Shown here: piece after piece, positions 1 to 8,624 of the stretch
Layout: every line of letters begins with the position of its first letter
Numbering within the stretch: the stretch's first letter is position 1
Source: Gemmatimonadota bacterium
Lineage (GTDB): Bacteria > Gemmatimonadota > Gemmatimonadetes > Longimicrobiales > Longimicrobiaceae
NCBI GenBank assembly: GCA_019240375.1
Contig: JAFAYN010000329.1
Span: forward strand, 1 to 17,835
Reading direction: 5' to 3'
DNA length: 17,835 nucleotides
Notes under the pieces: model-generated
What the model was told of the DNA's origin: nothing
What the model saw: the letters and a program-made list of their open reading frames with translations, nothing else
Databases searched by the model: none
Program-made: the position numbers and the translations under genes

Positions 1-990
1 GAGGTCAACGTCCGGCTCTCGCTCCTGTCGCGCGAAAAGCTGCTCCGCTTCCGCGACGAGACCGGGGTCGACCCCGGCTTCAGGGCCGGCGGCTACCTGT
101 TCCTTGCCCGCCAGCCGGGCACCCTCGCCACGCTCGACGCGCTCCGGGAGGTACAGCGGCGCGCCGGGTTCACGGGGGCGCGCCCGGTGAGCCCGGAGGA
201 GATCCGGGAGATCAACCCCGCCGTACGCCCGGACGGCCTGTGCGGGGGCGTCTTCTGCGCCGAGGACGGCTTCCTCCGCCCCCTGGAGATCCTGCGGGGC
301 TACGTGGAAGCGGCCCAGCGCCTCGGCGTGCGCTTCGACTACCGGCGGCCCTGTCTGGGCTTCGACATGCGCCGCGACCGAATCGCCGCCGTCCGGACAC
401 CCGCGGGAACGCTCCCCGCCGGGTGCGTGGTCAACGCGGCCGGGGCGTGGGCCGCCGCGGTAGGGAGCCACGCGGGGGTCGAGGTCGGCGTGACCGCGGT
501 GAAGCGGCAGGTGGCGGTCACGGCTCCCTTCGACCGGCTCCCCGAGGACATGCCCATGACGATCTTCGCGGAGGACGGCTTCCACCTGCGGGTCAGGGAC
601 GGGCGCGTGCTCCTGCTCCGGCCGGACCCACCCCGGCCGGCCGACCCGCTCGACGACGCTGTGGAGCCGGCGTGGCTGGAAGACATGGCGGCCCGCGCGA
701 GGGAGCGGATCCCCTGCCTGGCGGACGCCTCCATCCGGCCGGAGGAGTGCTGGTGCGGTCTGTACGAGATGTCCCCGGACCGGCACGCACTCCTCGGCGC
801 CGCGCCCGGAGTGGAGAACCTGTACCTCGCCAACGGCTCGTCCGGGCACGGGGTGATGCACGCCCCCGCGCTGGGCCAGCTCCTCGCCGAGATCATCCTG
901 GACGGCGGCGCGAGCACGATGGACGTCCGCCCCCTGCGGCCGGAAAGGTTCGCGGAGGGGGAGCCGAACGAGGCACCGGTGCTGCTGTGA
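1..990 (+). CDS. FAD-dependent oxidoreductase, DAO family (5'-truncated)
   Basis: The reading frame is open from the first base, so the gene begins outside the window and 329 C-terminal residues are visible. The sequence fits the DAO/sarcosine oxidase beta-like family, flavoenzymes that oxidise amine groups of amino acids or N-methylated amino acids. Supporting features are the segment GGYLFLA near residue 30, the conserved VVNAAGAWA motif of the FAD fold (about 142-150), and the C-terminal stretch from GLYEMSPDRHALLG to NGSSGHGVMHAPALG, which closes over the flavin in this family. The N-terminal GxGxxG dinucleotide motif must lie upstream of the window. The substrate cannot be assigned: sarcosine, proline, glycine and D-amino acids are all possible. 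It converges with the next gene, with only seven bases between the stop codons. Family call is solid; specificity is open. Confidence 0.88.
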   Translation, partial: EVNVRLSLLSREKLLRFRDETGVDPGFRAGGYLFLARQPGTLATLDALREVQRRAGFTGARPVSPEEIREINPAVRPDGLCGGVFCAEDGFLRPLEILRGYVEAAQRLGVRFDYRRPCLGFDMRRDRIAAVRTPAGTLPAGCVVNAAGAWAAAVGSHAGVEVGVTAVKRQVAVTAPFDRLPEDMPMTIFAEDGFHLRVRDGRVLLLRPDPPRPADPLDDAVEPAWLEDMAARARERIPCLADASIRPEECWCGLYEMSPDRHALLGAAPGVENLYLANGSSGHGVMHAPALGQLLAEIILDGGASTMDVRPLRPERFAEGEPNEAPVLL

Positions 991-997
991 TCCGTCC

Positions 998-1420
998 TCA
1001 GTCCTCCGAGGCCGTGTTCAGCGCGTGGTGGTGGGTCCCGTACCAGGCTCCCGCCGCGGCGGCGACGATCTGCAGCAGGAGGACCCCGGCGGCCACGGTG
1101 GGAGAGAGCGCCGTCCAGTCCGTAAGGTGGAGCGCGCCGGCGAGCAGGTTGGCGAGTAGCCAGATGACCAGGGAAAAGAGCCCGATCCCCACCCCGTGCA
1201 GGATGGGAGCCGACCCGGTCCTCCACCCCACCACCCAGCCGCCGGCCAGGAAGCCGACCAGGACCGCGAGGAAGACCCACGCGCCCCCGGTCTCCGCGGC
1301 GGGGTGAACGATCCCCACCGCCGCCAGCGCGAGGAGGACGAGCCCGGTCACCGCCGCGGCGACGAACCAGCCGAAGGCGACCCAGGAGGGGCGGACGTTC
1401 TGCAGGTGCTCGGAGTGCAT
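998..1420 (-). CDS. Small integral membrane protein, function unknown
   Basis: This 140-residue protein has about four hydrophobic segments (roughly residues 14-36, 47-66, 73-95 and 106-126), separated by short polar loops, with a polar N-terminus and a His-rich C-terminal end (GTHHHALNTASED). It resembles small four-helix membrane proteins of unknown function, and I do not recognise a named family. It starts 11 bases downstream of the rnhB stop and is probably the last gene of the ffh-rpsP-rimM-trmD-rplS-rnhB transcript. No clear Shine-Dalgarno sequence precedes the ATG, which suggests translational coupling to rnhB. Its position does not by itself imply a role in translation. Confidence 0.72.
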   Translation of the reverse strand: MHSEHLQNVRPSWVAFGWFVAAAVTGLVLLALAAVGIVHPAAETGGAWVFLAVLVGFLAGGWVVGWRTGSAPILHGVGIGLFSLVIWLLANLLAGALHLTDWTALSPTVAAGVLLLQIVAAAAGAWYGTHHHALNTASED

Positions 1421-1431
1421 AGGCTAGCGGG

Positions 1432-2097
1432 TCAGAGGCCCTGGAGGGTGAGCTGCACCGGCGCGAAGGAGCGGCGGTGGTGCGGCGTGGGTCCGAAGCG
1501 GGCCAGCGCCGCCAGGTGCTCCGCGGTGCCGTACCCCTTGTTGCGCTCCCACCCGTACCGCGGGTAGCGCCGCGCCAGGCGCGCCATCAGCCGGTCGCGC
1601 ACCACCTTGGCGATAATCGACGCGCACGAGATGGAGTGCACCAGATGGTCGCCCTGCACGATCCCGGTGTGCGCGTCCATCCCCAGCTCCGGGACGGGGA
1701 GCCCGTCCACCAGCAGGTGGTCCGGGCGCACCGGGAGGCGCGAGATCGCCCTCTGCATGGCGAGTGCCGTGGCACGGCGGATGTTGATGGCGTCGATCTC
1801 CCGCGCCGATGCCGCCCCCACCCCGTACGCCACGCACGACGAGCAGATCTGGTCCACCAGCGCGTCCCGCCGCGCCGCCGTCAGCCGCTTGCTGTCGTCC
1901 GCCCCGGGCACGCACAGCCCCTGCGGGAGAATCACCGCCGCCGCCACCACCGGCCCCGCCAGCGGCCCCCGCCCCACCTCGTCCACCCCCGCCAGCACGG
2001 AAACACCACGGCTCCAGAAACCGCGCTCGATGGAGAGCGGATCCCGGAGCCGTTGGTCGTCGCCAGGAGGCAAGGACGGAGCCCTTCTTTTAACCAT
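1432..2097 (-). CDS. rnhB: Ribonuclease HII
   Basis: RNase HII cleaves RNA in RNA/DNA hybrids and removes single ribonucleotides misincorporated in DNA; it is cytoplasmic. The 221-residue product carries the family signature [18 protein letters not shown] with the first Asp and the Glu of the active site, then DDSKRLT, the LLVDGLPVP segment with another catalytic Asp, and [12 protein letters not shown] with the last catalytic Asp, followed by [24 protein letters not shown]. The frame could also start at a TTG three bases upstream (2100); I prefer the ATG at 2097. Neither has a good Shine-Dalgarno sequence. The length is close to that of the family. It follows rplS, a very common neighbourhood for rnhB, but a 150-bp palindromic gap separates the two. 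Confidence 0.96.
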   Translation of the reverse strand: MVKRRAPSLPPGDDQRLRDPLSIERGFWSRGVSVLAGVDEVGRGPLAGPVVAAAVILPQGLCVPGADDSKRLTAARRDALVDQICSSCVAYGVGAASAREIDAINIRRATALAMQRAISRLPVRPDHLLVDGLPVPELGMDAHTGIVQGDHLVHSISCASIIAKVVRDRLMARLARRYPRYGWERNKGYGTAEHLAALARFGPTPHHRRSFAPVQLTLQGL

Positions 2098-2139
2098 CAA
2101 GCCGTTGCAGTTACACCGGCAAGATGTCTCGGCGAAGGA

Positions 2140-2237
2140 AAATCGCGTGAATCAAGGCGGGCGAGGACGGCGACCGAGACGTACGTCCCGTACGTCGCAG
2201 GGAGCCGCCCGGAGCCCAACGCAGAGTCACGCGATTT
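2140..2237. repeat. 98-bp nested palindrome between rplS and rnhB
   Basis: Outer arms AAATCGCGTGA (2140-2150) and TCACGCGATTT (2227-2237) are perfect reverse complements. An inner hairpin, GACGTACG (2178-2185), loop TCC, CGTACGTC (2189-2196), is almost exactly concentric with them. The sequence between is only partly complementary (GGCGG against CCGCC). No reading frame of note crosses it. It could be a dispersed palindromic element or a transcription-attenuating structure inside the operon. Confidence 0.7.
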
Positions 2238-2253
2238 ACCGAGCCGCTCCACG

Positions 2254-2601
2254 CTAGCGCGTGCGGCGCTCCTTGATGCGGGCTGCCTTCCCGCGCAGCT
2301 CGCGCAGGTAGTACAGCTTGGCCCGGCGCACGCGGCCCTGACGCACCAGCTCGATGGAGGCGATCATCGGGGAGTGCAGCGGGAAGGTGCGCTCCACGCC
2401 GACGCCGCCGGACACCTTGCGGACCTTGAAGGTCTCGGAGATCCCGCCGTTCTTGCGGCCGATGCAGACGCCCTCGAACGCCTGGATGCGCTCCTTGTCG
2501 CCCTCGCGGACGCGGACGTTGACGCGGAGCGTGTCGCCCGGACGGAAGTCGGGGATGTCGCTCCGGAGGTATTCCTTCTGGGTCTCGATGAACGGGTGCA
2601 T
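2254..2601 (-). CDS. rplS: 50S ribosomal protein L19
   Basis: L19 is a large-subunit protein at the 30S-50S interface. The 115-residue product matches the family in length and sequence: [60 protein letters not shown], then [29 protein letters not shown]. The motifs are given here as landmarks from about residue 19 to 111. The ATG is preceded by a GAGGG ribosome-binding site at about eight bases spacing. It lies 85 bases downstream of trmD in the conserved order rpsP-rimM-trmD-rplS. Nothing is unusual in the protein. Confidence 0.98.
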   Translation of the reverse strand: MHPFIETQKEYLRSDIPDFRPGDTLRVNVRVREGDKERIQAFEGVCIGRKNGGISETFKVRKVSGGVGVERTFPLHSPMIASIELVRQGRVRRAKLYYLRELRGKAARIKERRTR

Positions 2602-2686
2602 ATCTGTAGCCCTCGGTCGTTGAAAGTGGAGAGGTTGAGCGGGCCGGGCCCCCCGGTCCTGCGAAGGGGCGGCATCGCACCCAACG

Positions 2687-3385
2687 TCAACTATGCTCGT
2701 GGCGCTCCCACAGGTCGGGACGCCGCTCGCGCGTCAGGCGCTCGGCCTGCTCGCGCCGCCAGCCCGTGATCCTGGCGTGGTCGCCCGAGAGAAGCACCTC
2801 GGGGACCTTCATCCCGCGATACTCCGCGGGCCGGGTGTACGAGGGGGGGCTCAGCAACCCCTCGTAGTGCGAATCGGTGGACGCGGACTCGTGGTCCGAG
2901 ATCGCCCCTGGAAGGAGGCGCACCGTCGCGTCTATGATCGCCAGCGCGGGGATCTCGCCCCCGGAAAGGATGAAGTCCCCCAGGGAGACCTCTTCGGCCC
3001 CGAGCCCGTCGGGGACCCGCTGGTCCATGTCCTTGTAGTGCCCGCACAGGAGCGTGAGCCCCGGCTCGAGCGAGAAGCGGACCGCGTCCTCGTGCGAGAA
3101 GCGCCGGCCGCGCGCCGACATCACCAGGATCGGGCCTTCCGGCCGGTCCTGCCCCGGCGCCGCCAGCGACTCCACCGCCTCGAAGAACGGCGCGGGCTTC
3201 AGCACCATCCCCGCCCCACCCCCGAAGGGGTAGTCGTCCGCCGAGCGGTGGCGGTCGTGGGTGAAGTCCCGCAGGTCCACCAGGTCGTACTCCACCAGCC
3301 CCGCCGCCGCGGCGCGTCCCGGGATGCTGAGCCCGAGCGGCCCCCGGAAGAAGTCCGGGAAGAGGGTGACGACGCTGATCCTCAC
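2687..3385 (-). CDS. trmD: tRNA (guanine-N1-)-methyltransferase TrmD
   Basis: TrmD methylates G37 next to the anticodon of a subset of tRNAs with AdoMet, preventing frameshifts. The 232-residue product begins with the family N-terminus [13 protein letters not shown] and contains [15 protein letters not shown]. The trefoil-knot AdoMet site reads [19 protein letters not shown], followed by [13 protein letters not shown] and [16 protein letters not shown], whose Asp in GDHA corresponds to the catalytic Asp of the family. Its start overlaps the rimM stop by four bases, implying coupled translation. Family membership is unambiguous. Confidence 0.98.
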   Translation of the reverse strand: MRISVVTLFPDFFRGPLGLSIPGRAAAAGLVEYDLVDLRDFTHDRHRSADDYPFGGGAGMVLKPAPFFEAVESLAAPGQDRPEGPILVMSARGRRFSHEDAVRFSLEPGLTLLCGHYKDMDQRVPDGLGAEEVSLGDFILSGGEIPALAIIDATVRLLPGAISDHESASTDSHYEGLLSPPSYTRPAEYRGMKVPEVLLSGDHARITGWRREQAERLTRERRPDLWERHEHS

Positions 3386-3918
3386 AGCTCCAGCAGCCCC
3401 GCGGGCGGATCGATCTCGAGGACGCGCTCCGCCACGTCCATCCGGCGGATCATCTCGGCGACGAAGGGGAGCATCAGCTCCGCCTTCCCGCTGCGGCGAA
3501 CCGACAGGAGGTGGCCGGACGGGTACTCGTACACGTCGGCCACCGTCCCCACCTCCTCGCCGCCGGCCACCACCCGCATCCCCACCAGGTCGTGGAAGAA
3601 GACCTCCCCCTCGTCCAGCGGGGCGGCCTCGTCGCGGGGGATCAGGAGCGAGCGTCCCCGCAGCTCGTCCAGCTCCGAGCTACGGGCGGTCAGCTCGGCC
3701 GCCTTCAGGAGGATCCCCCCCTTGAACGACCGCGCCCGCTCCACCGTCAGCACCGGTCCCGCCGGGACCCCGGCCGCGTCCGCCACCCGGAGGACGCGGC
3801 CGACCGTGAAGACCAGGGTGGGGCGGTCCGTCTCGACCTTCACGAACAGCTCGCCCCGGATCCCGTGCGGCTTCTGGACCGTCCCGACGACCAGGTACTC
3901 CGCTGCGTCAGCGGCCAT
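3382..3918 (-). CDS. rimM: Ribosome maturation factor RimM
   Basis: RimM binds S19 and helps assemble the head of the 30S subunit. The 178-residue product has the N-terminal barrel opening VVGTVQKPHGIRGELFVKVETD and the C-terminal PRC-barrel beginning near HDLVGMRVVAGGEEVGTVADVYEYPSGHLL and ending [30 protein letters not shown]. It lies 26 bases after rpsP and overlaps trmD by four bases. A 13-nt palindrome (CGACGGGCCGTCG, 3919-3931) sits immediately before the ATG where a Shine-Dalgarno sequence would be expected, and no good one is visible, so translation may depend on coupling to rpsP. Confidence 0.97.
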   Translation of the reverse strand: MAADAAEYLVVGTVQKPHGIRGELFVKVETDRPTLVFTVGRVLRVADAAGVPAGPVLTVERARSFKGGILLKAAELTARSSELDELRGRSLLIPRDEAAPLDEGEVFFHDLVGMRVVAGGEEVGTVADVYEYPSGHLLSVRRSGKAELMLPFVAEMIRRMDVAERVLEIDPPAGLLEL

Positions 3919-3944
3919 CGACGGGCCGTCGCTCGGGTGGACGC

Positions 3945-4517
3945 TCAGTCCTGCTGCTCGCCCTCGGCGGGCGCGGCCTCAGTGGCCTCACCCTCGGCGG
4001 CCGGCTCCGCGGCGGCTTCCCCGCCCTCGTCGCCCCCGGTCACGCGCTCCGCCACCGCACCTGCGGCGTCACGGACCGCGTCGACCACGCTCGACACCAC
4101 GCTGGAAGCGGTCTCGGCCACGGCCGAGGCCGCGCTGGAGGCCGTCTCCACCACGGTCGAAGCCGCGCTGGAAGCCGTTCCCGCGACCGCGGAAGCGGCT
4201 TCCCGGACGGCCGAAGCCGCCTTGCCGGCGACGCCGGTCACCGCGGCGGCCACGCCCTCGACGGCGGTCGGCTCGTTGTACACGCCCGCCTTCTTGAACA
4301 GCGACTGCACCGTCTCGGTGGGCATGGCACCCTTGCCGAGCCAGGCCAGCACCTTGTCCCGATCGACGACCAGGGTGGTGGGGTTGGTGGTCGGGTTGTA
4401 GTGCCCGACGGTGGCCACGAAGCGGCCGTCGCGCGGCATCGAGCTCTCGGCGACGACGATCCGGTAGTGCGGGGCCTTCTTCCGCCCCATGCGGCGGAGA
4501 CGAATCTTGAGTGCCAT
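3945..4517 (-). CDS. rpsP: 30S ribosomal protein S16 with long repetitive C-terminal tail
   Basis: Residues 1 to about 85 are a standard S16: MALKIRLRRMGRKKAPHYRI, VVAESSMPRDGRFVATVGHYNP, and the VDRDKVLAWLGKGAMPTETVQSLFKKAG helix region. S16 binds 16S rRNA and is essential for 30S assembly. The family is usually about 80-100 residues, but this protein has 190. Residues 103-157 are five consecutive 11-residue units (AVREAASAVAG, TASSAASTVVE, TASSAASAVAE, TASSVVSSVVD, AVRDAAGAVAE), followed by an acidic Glu/Ala-rich end. The tail is probably helical or disordered, extending from the 30S surface. The ATG has a GAGG-type ribosome-binding site very close to it. Downstream of ffh, first of the ribosomal genes in the cluster. 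The extension is in frame with no sign of a sequencing frameshift. Confidence 0.97.
   Translation of the reverse strand: MALKIRLRRMGRKKAPHYRIVVAESSMPRDGRFVATVGHYNPTTNPTTLVVDRDKVLAWLGKGAMPTETVQSLFKKAGVYNEPTAVEGVAAAVTGVAGKAASAVREAASAVAGTASSAASTVVETASSAASAVAETASSVVSSVVDAVRDAAGAVAERVTGGDEGGEAAAEPAAEGEATEAAPAEGEQQD
4047..4211 (-). repeat. 33-bp coding tandem repeat in rpsP
   Basis: Five consecutive 33-bp units encode residues 103-157 of S16. The central three are the most alike in protein (TASSAASTVVE, TASSAASAVAE, TASSVVSSVVD). The outermost two resemble each other (AVREAASAVAG and AVRDAAGAVAE). The nucleotide copies have diverged more than the protein, which suggests an old repeat held by selection on the 11-residue pattern. 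Confidence 0.8.
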
Positions 4518-4612
4518 GTTCCTCTGGTGTGGATCGGTGACGTCCAGCGTCGGCCGGCCCTCCTGGCCGGCTTCAACGAGCGCGGACGATCGAAAGGCAG
4601 GGGACAGGGAAC

Positions 4613-4686
4613 AGGTTACAGGTTACAGCCTGCAAGCTTTCGTGGTTTGCTTGCTGTAACCTGTCCCCCGTTAACCTGTAACCTGC
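4613..4686. repeat. Inverted repeat between ffh and rpsP
   Basis: ACAGGTTACAGC (4618-4629) is perfectly complementary to GCTGTAACCTGT (4653-4664). A second copy, TAACCTGTAACCTG (about 4672-4685), can also pair with CAGGTTACAGGTTA (about 4612-4625), giving two mutually exclusive stems. Within the loop, GCAAGC (4632-4637) and GCTTGC (4649-4654) also pair. It begins directly after the ffh stop codon, so in the operon mRNA it separates ffh from rpsP and may act as a partial terminator, a processing site or a stability element. There is no long U-tract. Confidence 0.7.
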
Positions 4687-4688
4687 AG

Positions 4689-6047
<1,359 letters not shown>

Positions 6048-6094
6048 CGTCTGGTCTGGAGGGCGTCGCGGAAGCCGCCGATGTAAAGCCTTTC

Positions 6095-6123
6095 AATATA
6101 GGCTTTGCGCGCCGATCGGACAA
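6095..6123 (-). promoter_or_regulatory. Sigma70-like promoter for ffh cluster
   Basis: On the minus strand TTGTCC (6118-6123) is followed after exactly 17 bases by TATATT (6095-6100). Transcription would start near 6088, about 40 bases before the ffh ATG. A short inverted repeat, AAAGCC/GGCTTT, brackets the -10 hexamer. It is the clearest AT-rich spot in this intergenic region. Confidence 0.65.
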
Positions 6124-6139
6124 CCCTGGGGCCGATGCG

Positions 6140-6172
6140 CGAAGGGGCGGACCGCCGTGGTCCGCCCCTTCG
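6140..6172 (-). terminator. Strong hairpin after the methionine operon
   Basis: CGAAGGGGCGGACC (6140-6153), loop GCCGT, GGTCCGCCCCTTCG (6159-6172) is a perfect 14-bp stem, 23 bases beyond the stop codon of the fusion gene at 6196 and upstream of the ffh promoter. It lacks a clear U-tract, so it may be a weak intrinsic terminator or a 3'-end stabiliser. Confidence 0.7.
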
Positions 6173-6195
6173 TCGTTCATGCACCTCCCGACCCG

Positions 6196-8082
6196 CTACG
6201 CCGCCCCGGCCTCCACGGCGCGCCCGCTCCACCCGGGGATGGCGTCGAACACCCGCAGCGCCAGCGGCACCTTGCCAAACGGGGCGCTGACCTGCACCCC
6301 CTGGATGCGCGGGAGCGCGTCGGCCAGCATCTCCCGGGCGATGGCGATCCCCTCGTCCACGGCGGCGTCCTTGCTCAGCGCGCTGGTCCGCCGCATCCGC
6401 TCGATCACCGTGTCGGGGACGATCACCCCGGGGACCTCGTTGGCGAGGAACTCGGCGTTGCGGGCGCTGACCAGCGGCCAGATCCCCGCCACCACCGGGA
6501 TGCGGATCCCCTCCTTCTCGATCCGGTCCAGGAAGCGGAAGAGCTGGCGCACGTCGAACACCGGCTGCGTGATGGCGTACTCCGCCCCCGCCTCCACCTT
6601 CCAGTAGAAGCGCTTCAGCTCGTGCTCCAGGTCCTCGGCGCCGGGGTTGACCCCCACGCCGATGGTGAACTGCGTCGGCTCGCCCAGGGCATTGCCGCCG
6701 GGGTCGAGGCCGCGGTTCAGCCGCGACACCAGGTTGGTGAGCCCGATGGAGTCGATGTCGAAGACCGCCGTGGCGTCGGGGTACGGCCCCATCTTGGGCG
6801 GGTCGCCGGTGATCAGGAGCAGGTTGCGGAGCCCCAGCGCCTGCGCCCCGAGCAGGTCCGACAGCATCCCCAGCAGGTTGCGGTCGCGGCAGCAGTAGTG
6901 GACCACCGCCTCGATCCCCACCTGCTGCTGGATCAGGAGCGCCGTGGGGATGGCGCCCATCCGGCTCTGCGCGCGCGGGCCGTCGGGGACGTTGACCCCG
7001 TCCACCCCCGCCGCCTTGAGGAGCCGCACCCCGTCCATCATCGACGCCGGGTTCACCCCGCGCGGCGGGACGATCTCCACGGTGGTGACGAACTCGCCGG
7101 CGGCCAGCTTACCCCCCCACCGCGAGCGGTCGGCCAGGGGGAGCGGCTCCACCCCGGAGGCCGACTCCTGCTCCGGCTGCGACGGGGAGATGCGCACCGC
7201 ACCGCCCGGGGCCAGCATCCGCACCGAGTCGGCCATGCGCGCGATGTGGTCGGGCGTGGTCCCGCAGCACCCGCCCACGAAGCGCACGCCCTTGCGGATC
7301 AGGCGCGCCGCGTACGAGGCCATGTACTCGGGCGAGGCCATGTAGATGGTGCGGCCGTCCACCTCGCGCGGGAGCCCGGCGTTGGGCTGGGTGGAGAGCG
7401 GGAGCCCGGAAGCCAGGTGCATCCGCTCCACCGCCTGCAGCATGGCGTTGGGGCCGACGCTGCAGTTGAGTCCCACCACGTCGGCGCCCCACTCGGTCAG
7501 GCGCTCGGTGAAGAGAGCCGCGTCGGTGCCGAACGGGGTGCGCCCGTCCTCGCGGATCACCATCTGCGCCACGATGGGGAGGTCGCACAGCGACCGGACG
7601 GCCAGGATCGCCTGGCGGATCTCGTCCAGGTCGCTGAACGTTTCCAGGACGAACAGGTCCACCCCGCCCTCCAGGAGCGCCTCCGCCTGCTCCGCGAACA
7701 CCGCGCGCGCCTCGTCGGTGGAGGTGGGGCCGTACGGCTCGATGCGCACCCCCACCGGCCCCATCGCCCCGGCCACCGACACCCGCTCGCCGGCCGCCTT
7801 CCGCGCGATCTGCGCTGCGCGGACGTTGATGTCGCGGAGCCGGTCCTCCAGCCCGTACTTGGCGAGCTTGAGGCGGTTGGCGCCGTAGGAGTTGGTCTCC
7901 AGGATCTCCGCCCCGGCCCGGACGTACGCGCGGTGGACGTCGCTGACCAGGTCGGGCTGCACCAGGTTCAGCTCATCGTACGAGCGGTTGATGTACACGC
8001 CCTTGGAGTACAGCATGGTCCCCATCGCACCGTCGAACAGGTGCGGGCGTCCATCCTCCAGGAGCTCGCGAAAGTCAGCCAT
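6196..8082 (-). CDS. Bifunctional homocysteine S-methyltransferase / methylenetetrahydrofolate reductase
   Basis: The 628-residue fusion has two enzymes. Residues 1 to about 290 form a homocysteine S-methyltransferase barrel with HLFDGAMGTML at the start and the zinc-binding cysteines C207 (VGLNCSVGP) and C272-C273 (GGCCGTTPDHI). Residues about 325-615 form a FAD-dependent MetF-type reductase that converts 5,10-methylene-THF to 5-methyl-THF. This part shows TVEIVPPRG with the acid residue E336, ITGDPP with D427, ITQPVFD (505-511) and PVVAGIWPL. The architecture is that of the YitJ-type fusions of Firmicutes and others. All zinc ligands are present, so the first half should be active, but its methyl donor is not clear from sequence. 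It is the last gene of the operon with metH and starts 15 bases after the small gene's stop, with an AGGG ribosome-binding site. Confidence 0.95.
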   Translation of the reverse strand: MADFRELLEDGRPHLFDGAMGTMLYSKGVYINRSYDELNLVQPDLVSDVHRAYVRAGAEILETNSYGANRLKLAKYGLEDRLRDINVRAAQIARKAAGERVSVAGAMGPVGVRIEPYGPTSTDEARAVFAEQAEALLEGGVDLFVLETFSDLDEIRQAILAVRSLCDLPIVAQMVIREDGRTPFGTDAALFTERLTEWGADVVGLNCSVGPNAMLQAVERMHLASGLPLSTQPNAGLPREVDGRTIYMASPEYMASYAARLIRKGVRFVGGCCGTTPDHIARMADSVRMLAPGGAVRISPSQPEQESASGVEPLPLADRSRWGGKLAAGEFVTTVEIVPPRGVNPASMMDGVRLLKAAGVDGVNVPDGPRAQSRMGAIPTALLIQQQVGIEAVVHYCCRDRNLLGMLSDLLGAQALGLRNLLLITGDPPKMGPYPDATAVFDIDSIGLTNLVSRLNRGLDPGGNALGEPTQFTIGVGVNPGAEDLEHELKRFYWKVEAGAEYAITQPVFDVRQLFRFLDRIEKEGIRIPVVAGIWPLVSARNAEFLANEVPGVIVPDTVIERMRRTSALSKDAAVDEGIAIAREMLADALPRIQGVQVSAPFGKVPLALRVFDAIPGWSGRAVEAGAA

Positions 8083-8097
8083 CCGGACCCTGTGGGG

Positions 8098-8529
8098 TTA
8101 AGCGCCCGTCGAAGCGGGCTGGTAATCGTTGGGGAGGACCAGGGGGATCCGCCCCGTCACCGGGACGAACCAGCGGACGTGCCCGCTCCGGTCCACTCCC
8201 ACCTCGGTGCTTCCCTGTCCCGGGACGCACCCCGCGGGTCCCCCTCCCAGCGGGAAGACCCAGCGCTGCGCCGTTTCCGACTGCATCCGGTCCAGCGCCT
8301 GCTGCATGGCGGGCCCGGGAGTCCCGATCGGGAAGCGGTCGCGGAGGTGGTCCAGCGAAGCGCCCGGGCACCGCGCGCCGGGCGGCCCGAAGAGCTGGGC
8401 CACGCGCGCCGTGTCGTCGCCGATCTGGAGCCGGGAGGCGAGCCGGGCCCGCCGTCGCTCCGGGCTGGCGAGCGCCCACACGAGGAGCACCAGCCCGACC
8501 AGCAGTACGGCGCCGGTGACCCTCCGCAC
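8098..8529 (-). CDS. Small N-terminally anchored protein, possibly BamE/SmpA-like
   Basis: This 143-residue protein (as called from a GTG) has one hydrophobic N-terminal segment (VTGAVLLVGLVLLVWALA, about residues 4-21) followed by a soluble domain. The stretch LQIGDDTARVAQLFGPPGARCPG resembles the opening of BamE/SmpA-type domains (short strand, Gly, helix, then LGxP), but the match is short and I would not name it. Two cysteines could form a disulphide outside the cytoplasm. The start is uncertain: the frame stays open upstream through a basic stretch (DQALNVRKRG) without a canonical ATG, and the GTG has no convincing ribosome-binding site. It is sandwiched between metH (95 bases) and the methyltransferase/reductase gene (15 bases), so it is almost certainly co-transcribed. 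Whether it takes part in methionine metabolism is unknown. Confidence 0.7.
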   Translation of the reverse strand: MRRVTGAVLLVGLVLLVWALASPERRRARLASRLQIGDDTARVAQLFGPPGARCPGASLDHLRDRFPIGTPGPAMQQALDRMQSETAQRWVFPLGGGPAGCVPGQGSTEVGVDRSGHVRWFVPVTGRIPLVLPNDYQPASTGA

Positions 8530-8624
8530 GCCGCGCTTGCGGACGTTGAGCGCCTGGTCGACCCTGTCTCGAGTAGCGATGGTTGCCTCCGTACGGTCGG
8601 CGGGGACGTCGCCCCGACCGACCG

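Noticed and set aside
991..997. Terminator between the convergent oxidoreductase and membrane protein genes
   Set aside because: Only seven bases separate the stop codons and no hairpin is visible there.
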